A DNA stretch of 53,166 bases, from the NCBI GenBank assembly GCA_009780275.1, contig WRAI01000017.1, positions 1-53,166 of the forward strand, in the 5' to 3' direction. This document shows positions 52,093 to 53,166 of the stretch, piece after piece (within the stretch, counting starts at the first letter, position 1; every line of letters begins with the position of its first letter). Both the position numbers and the translations under genes were made by a program. The stretch is from Oscillospiraceae bacterium. GTDB lineage: Bacteria > Bacillota > Clostridia > Oscillospirales > UBA929. Below the pieces are notes generated by a model. It had not been told where the DNA came from and ran no database searches. It worked only from the letters and a program-made list of their open reading frames with translations.

Positions 52093-53020
52093 ACGCTTGA
52101 ATAATCCGCTGTACCATTACGTGCCGCACAACATCTTTATGGCTCAATTCACACTGTGCAATGCCTTCGACATTTCTCAGCACCCGCATGGCCTCAATCA
52201 GCCCCGATGGTTTATCTTTCGGTAAATCAACTTGTGTCACGTCGCCGGTGACAACAACTTTGGAGTTCTGTCCCATGCGCGTAAGAAACATTTTCATCTG
52301 CTCACGCGAGGTATTTTGCGCTTCATCAAGGATGATAAATGAATCATCTAATGTCCGCCCGCGCATATATGCCAAGGGTGCGACTTCGATTGAACCGCGC
52401 TCCATATGCTTTTGATAATTGTCGCCGCCCAACATATCAAACATGGCGTCATATAACGGGCGCAGATACGGATCAACTTTATTTTGCAGATCGCCGGGCA
52501 AAAAGCCCAACTTCTCCCCTGCCTCAACCGCCGGGCGCGTCAAAATAATGCGGCTGACCGCTCTATCACGGAACGCCGTCACTGCCGCCGCGACCGCCAA
52601 ATACGTCTTGCCCGTGCCTGCGGGACCAACGCCCAACGTTACAGTGTTCTTTGCAATGGCATCAATATATCGCTGCTGCCCGGGCGTTTTTGCTTTGATA
52701 GGCTTGCCGCGCGCCGTCACACATACCACGCCCTTGCCCATAGCTTCAAGCTGACTGTCCTGCCCGTCTTCCACCATCTGCATGACCATATTGACGTTCT
52801 GCTCATCAAGTGCTTCGCCTTTGGCAACCAGCGACAGCAACGCTTGCACCGCCCGCGCCGCCAAGGCTACCACCTCAACCTCACCGCTAATTTTCACCTC
52901 ATCGCCGCGGCTGACAATCACCACGCCATACTGCTTTTCAATCAGCCGAATGTTTTGGTCAAAGCTGCCGAATAGTGCGATAAGCTCCTCCATGCGGTCT
53001 ACTTGAATAATCTGCTCCAA
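52064..53020 (-). CDS. phoH: PhoH family ATPase, TTG start
   Basis: This 318-aa P-loop ATPase/helicase-like protein is often paired with YbeY. The P-loop is LGVGPAGTGKTYLAVAAAVT, Walker B is DSFIILDEAQNTSREQMKMF, and TRMGQNSKVVVTGDVTQVDL is typical of PhoH. The N-terminal part has EELIALFGSFDQNIRLIEKQ. The first codon is TTG (53018-53020), supported by GAGGTG 5 nt before it and by the 2-bp gap from the rsmE stop. No ATG occurs nearby in frame until MEELIAL at codon 10. Confidence 0.94.
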   Translation of the reverse strand: MEQIIQVDRMEELIALFGSFDQNIRLIEKQYGVVIVSRGDEVKISGEVEVVALAARAVQALLSLVAKGEALDEQNVNMVMQMVEDGQDSQLEAMGKGVVCVTARGKPIKAKTPGQQRYIDAIAKNTVTLGVGPAGTGKTYLAVAAAVTAFRDRAVSRIILTRPAVEAGEKLGFLPGDLQNKVDPYLRPLYDAMFDMLGGDNYQKHMERGSIEVAPLAYMRGRTLDDSFIILDEAQNTSREQMKMFLTRMGQNSKVVVTGDVTQVDLPKDKPSGLIEAMRVLRNVEGIAQCELSHKDVVRHVMVQRIIQAYENYAKRKN

Positions 53021-53022
53021 AA

Positions 53023-53166
53023 TTACACCTCATAATATAACGTAATGCTCGCTAACACCGCCACGGGTGCGGTTTCACAACGTAATATTCTCGCACCCAG
53101 CGTCACAGCTGTCAATGATTGCATCGCTTTTTCGGCTTCATCTTCGCTAAACCCACCCTCGGGGCC
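53023..53166 (-). CDS. rsmE: 16S rRNA (uracil-1498-N3) methyltransferase RsmE, C-terminal part
   Basis: This is the last 47 codons of a gene running off the right edge. It reads GPEGGFSEDEAEKAMQ, then VTLGARILRCETAPVAVLAS, the SAM-binding knot motif and the closing helix of RsmE. RsmE methylates U1498 of 16S rRNA. It precedes phoH directly, a common Firmicutes order. Confidence 0.9.
   Translation of the reverse strand, partial: GPEGGFSEDEAEKAMQSLTAVTLGARILRCETAPVAVLASITLYYEV

Noticed and set aside
1-53166. CRISPR arrays and rRNA genes
   Set aside because: No regularly spaced repeats and no rRNA-like sequence were seen.

Overview
The window reads as a chromosome segment of an anaerobic, spore-forming member of the Clostridia (Firmicutes). 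The evidence is the sporulation genes (spoVAD, spoVAE, yqfC, yqfD), the radical-SAM hydrogenase maturase hydG, Firmicutes housekeeping gene order (rsmE-phoH-ybeY-era-recO) and Gram-positive style ribosome binding sites. No species can be named from the sequence alone. Core chromosome alternates with two accessory stretches.

Accessory region 1 (about 1-9 kb) opens with the right end of a mobilizable element: a double-hairpin oriT candidate and a MobA/MobL relaxase whose expected start codon is ATC. It continues with a MATE efflux pump divergent from a BmrR-like regulator across a 19-bp-spacer MerR promoter. Then come a self-regulated MerR plus Cys-protein cassette, a frameshifted AlkZ-like gene, a DUF3795 protein, two VOC proteins and a WYL regulator, with a repeated inverted motif upstream of each VOC gene. 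Core region 1 (9-20.3 kb) holds asnS, a TIM-barrel isomerase, an RlmB-type methyltransferase, a degenerate P-type-ATPase-like membrane protein, an operon joining a sodium:solute symporter to spoVAD-spoVAE, mscL-cca, and yqfC-yqfD.

Accessory region 2 (20.3-28.9 kb) is a composite mobile region. It has an AT-rich HEPN gene interrupted by a -1 frame change at A-AAA-AAG, lying between two 17-bp direct repeats. It also has a serine recombinase, about 700 bp of non-coding DNA packed with hairpins, a second copy of the MerR plus Cys-protein cassette with the same operator, another VOC gene, a sigma-like regulator, and a MobV relaxase with an ATT start and an internal amber codon. It ends against the 3' end of a tRNA-Ser.

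Core region 2 (28.9-53.2 kb) holds an HtrA protease, a potABCD polyamine transporter, hpt, a tryptophanase, hydG, valS-folC-murC, mutS2, and recO-era-ybeY-phoH with the 3' end of rsmE. The points most worth following are the duplicated MerR/Cys-protein cassette, the split HEPN gene, the hairpin cluster, the paired non-AUG relaxase starts and the pseudo-P-type ATPase.
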